A stretch of DNA of 64,000 bases. Source: Nitrosomonas sp. Nm84 (GTDB taxonomy: Bacteria > Pseudomonadota > Gammaproteobacteria > Burkholderiales > Nitrosomonadaceae). The notes beneath the pieces were generated by a model. That model made no database searches and was not told where the DNA came from. It worked only from the letters and a program-made list of their open reading frames with translations. Position 1 is the first letter of the stretch. The number at the start of each line of letters is the position of its first letter. Positions 62,894 through 64,000 of this stretch are shown one piece after another. Location of the stretch: positions 1 to 64,000 of the forward strand of contig NZ_QJJP01000018.1 of assembly GCF_003201565.1 (NCBI RefSeq), given 5' to 3'. Both the position numbers and the translations under genes were made by a program.

Positions 62894-63250
62894 ATGAGAC
62901 AATCTGAAACTCTAGCCAGCTCTAATGTCAGCAATCACTTAAGCAAGCAAAAAAACAACTCTCTATTTTATGAATCCGGCCAGCTCAGACGTGCAAAAAT
63001 GCATGCAGCACGTCTCATTGAGGCAATGGATGACAAGAAAATGTTAACCCCTTCCCTGCACCGTCTACTGGAAGCATGCCTTATTCTGGAAACCACCAAT
63101 ACAAAAATTCTTGCTCCTTACTTACAACAATCACCGGCCATTATTCGCAATCAATTTCAAAAGATTTGTACCATTCTAGGACCTATCGAAGCGCTTCAAA
63201 CGGCATCTGATATAAAAATCACGAAAGCATTTGCTTTGTCGGAGGAGTGA
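62894..63250 (+). CDS. Small conserved-looking protein of unknown function
   Basis: This 118-residue, mostly helical protein begins MRQSETLASSNVSNHLSKQK and is charged, without signal peptide or membrane helix. The segment LHRLLEACLILETTNTKILA, then PAIIRNQFQKICTILG, has the spacing of a helix-turn-helix such as the LuxR C-terminal kind, but it lacks the flanking motifs. I do not recognise the family. AAGGAGTGAATTCAA before the ATG supports translation. Confidence 0.6.
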   Translation: MRQSETLASSNVSNHLSKQKNNSLFYESGQLRRAKMHAARLIEAMDDKKMLTPSLHRLLEACLILETTNTKILAPYLQQSPAIIRNQFQKICTILGPIEALQTASDIKITKAFALSEE

Positions 63251-63289
63251 TTTATTCGCAGTTAATAAACTCATTGTATTTCCTCTTAG

Positions 63290-64000
63290 TTATTCGTTAA
63301 AAACCGGCAATAGGGCTGCGTGTTGTGCCGCAGTTTGTAATTGCTGTGTAGGAATAATCTCGTTCTTCCACAATTTTTCTTCGCCATTCTCATCCAGATA
63401 ATGGAGTTTGTAGCGGGCGAGAACATAACTCGACACCATACCCGTAAGCCGCATCATTAAGGGTACTTTTTGACCTGGTCTTGCTATAAATTCAGATTGG
63501 AGAAAATCAAATCTGACTTGGTCAGTCACTTCACAACAATTTGGATGCATTGCATAAAAATCCTTGATGGATTGCGCGCGTGTTACATCTCTAGGAATAA
63601 AATATTGAGGTATTTTGCTCCCCCCAGGTGCTACTAAGGGTTCCACCCACACCGGGCGCATTGAAAAGATAGCCTTGCGTTGCTTGCGGAAAACTGGATT
63701 TGATCGCCGCCGCCAGATAGCCACCCAGGCTGTGACCGGTGACAACAAAGTTCTGATTTTGAAGCACAGCGGGGTCTTGCATCCAGACATTTTCAATCTG
63801 TGACTTCAACGCAAGGAATTGCGGATTGAAGTTGGATGGCCAACCAAGTGCTAATAGCGTGCTGGAAACCACGTCATTGGCGGATAGCTCCGTGCCGCGT
63901 ATCGCCAGGTATTTGGCGCCATCCTCTCTGGACTCGAAGACCGTGGCTGAAAGACCGGTGCCATTGCCGTATTGGGCAGCAACTTGCCAGTTTTCAACGA
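63290..64000 (-). pseudogene. Lipase-like alpha/beta hydrolase, partial and frameshifted
   Basis: The gene enters from the right edge (VENWQVAAQYGNGTGLSATV in frame), continues through YLAIRGTELSANDVVS and the nucleophile elbow VVTGHSLGGYLAAAIK, and then meets a TAG at 63591-63593. The other frame continues with SKIPQYFIPRDVTRAQSIKD to a stop at 63290. The two frames switch at a run of six G (minus strand; C at 63620-63625). Removing one G would give one continuous reading frame. The fold resembles bacterial class 3 or RTX-type lipases, which act on lipid esters. The start and N-terminus are beyond the window. Frameshift may be mutation, phase variation or a sequencing error. Confidence 0.7.

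Overview
The window looks like a chromosomal segment of an ammonia-oxidising betaproteobacterium of the Nitrosomonas group. This is inferred from gene content, not from a marker gene. It holds a copper nitrite reductase, a CADD/TenA-like protein of the kind used for p-aminobenzoate synthesis in Nitrosomonas, a proteobacterial-type gshA-gshB pair, a hemA-prfA-prmC run, and thiS-thiG-trmB. Base composition looks moderate to AT-rich. The patch at about 26.6-33.3 kb looks richer in G+C and may have been acquired.

Layout. 0-3.6 kb: decayed insertion sequences (IS3, IS1182, IS200-like and IS481-like remnants) around a PAS-containing chemoreceptor. 3.6-4.6 kb: a [2Fe-2S] ferredoxin and an alpha/beta hydrolase. 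4.6-9.9 kb: a minus-strand sensory cluster with a NarL-type regulator, a REC-PAS-HisKA_3 kinase, a CheY/Rcp1-like regulator, a PAS kinase split by a frameshift, a decayed PAS fragment and a stand-alone LOV photosensor. The LOV gene ends an apparent operon with an SRPBCC protein and an FAD oxidoreductase (to 11.6 kb). 11.7-25.1 kb: housekeeping genes gluQRS, mpl, apt, nirK, a CPA2 antiporter, gshA/gshB, a CADD-like gene, metE and metR.

25.3-37 kb: an accessory block. A GST gene faces away from a lysR gene flanked by an approximately 77-bp inverted repeat. The right copy of that repeat lies directly upstream of a second, E. coli-type gshA. Next come an ABC-2 exporter pair, a universal-stress-protein/UbiB-kinase fusion, and a very large SAM-cyclase-ATPase-TPR signalling protein. 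An apparently intact IS3-family element follows (37.0-38.3 kb).

38.4-51.3 kb: YqaA-like membrane protein, grxD-prmC-prfA-hemA, creA, an L,D-transpeptidase, tadA, prmB, DoxX/pirin with a divergent LysR, an RTX repeat protein, thiS-thiG-trmB. 51.4-56.2 kb: an ECF42-type sigma factor followed by three DGPF/YCII proteins, two VOC proteins, a DUF1428 and a DUF1579 protein. Two almost identical promoter-like motifs, TGTCGA-N17-CGACTAAT, precede the first and third YCII genes, so the cluster looks like a self-contained sigma factor regulon. 56.3-64 kb: a CHRD protein, a DUF3617 protein, an OprP-like porin, a CBS protein, Lon, a small unknown protein and a frameshifted lipase-like gene cut by the window edge.

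The three most interesting items are the ECF42 module with its visible promoters, the lysR cassette whose repeat places the same promoter-like sequence beside two outward-facing transcription units, and the LOV operon. No CRISPR array, rRNA or tRNA gene was recognised.
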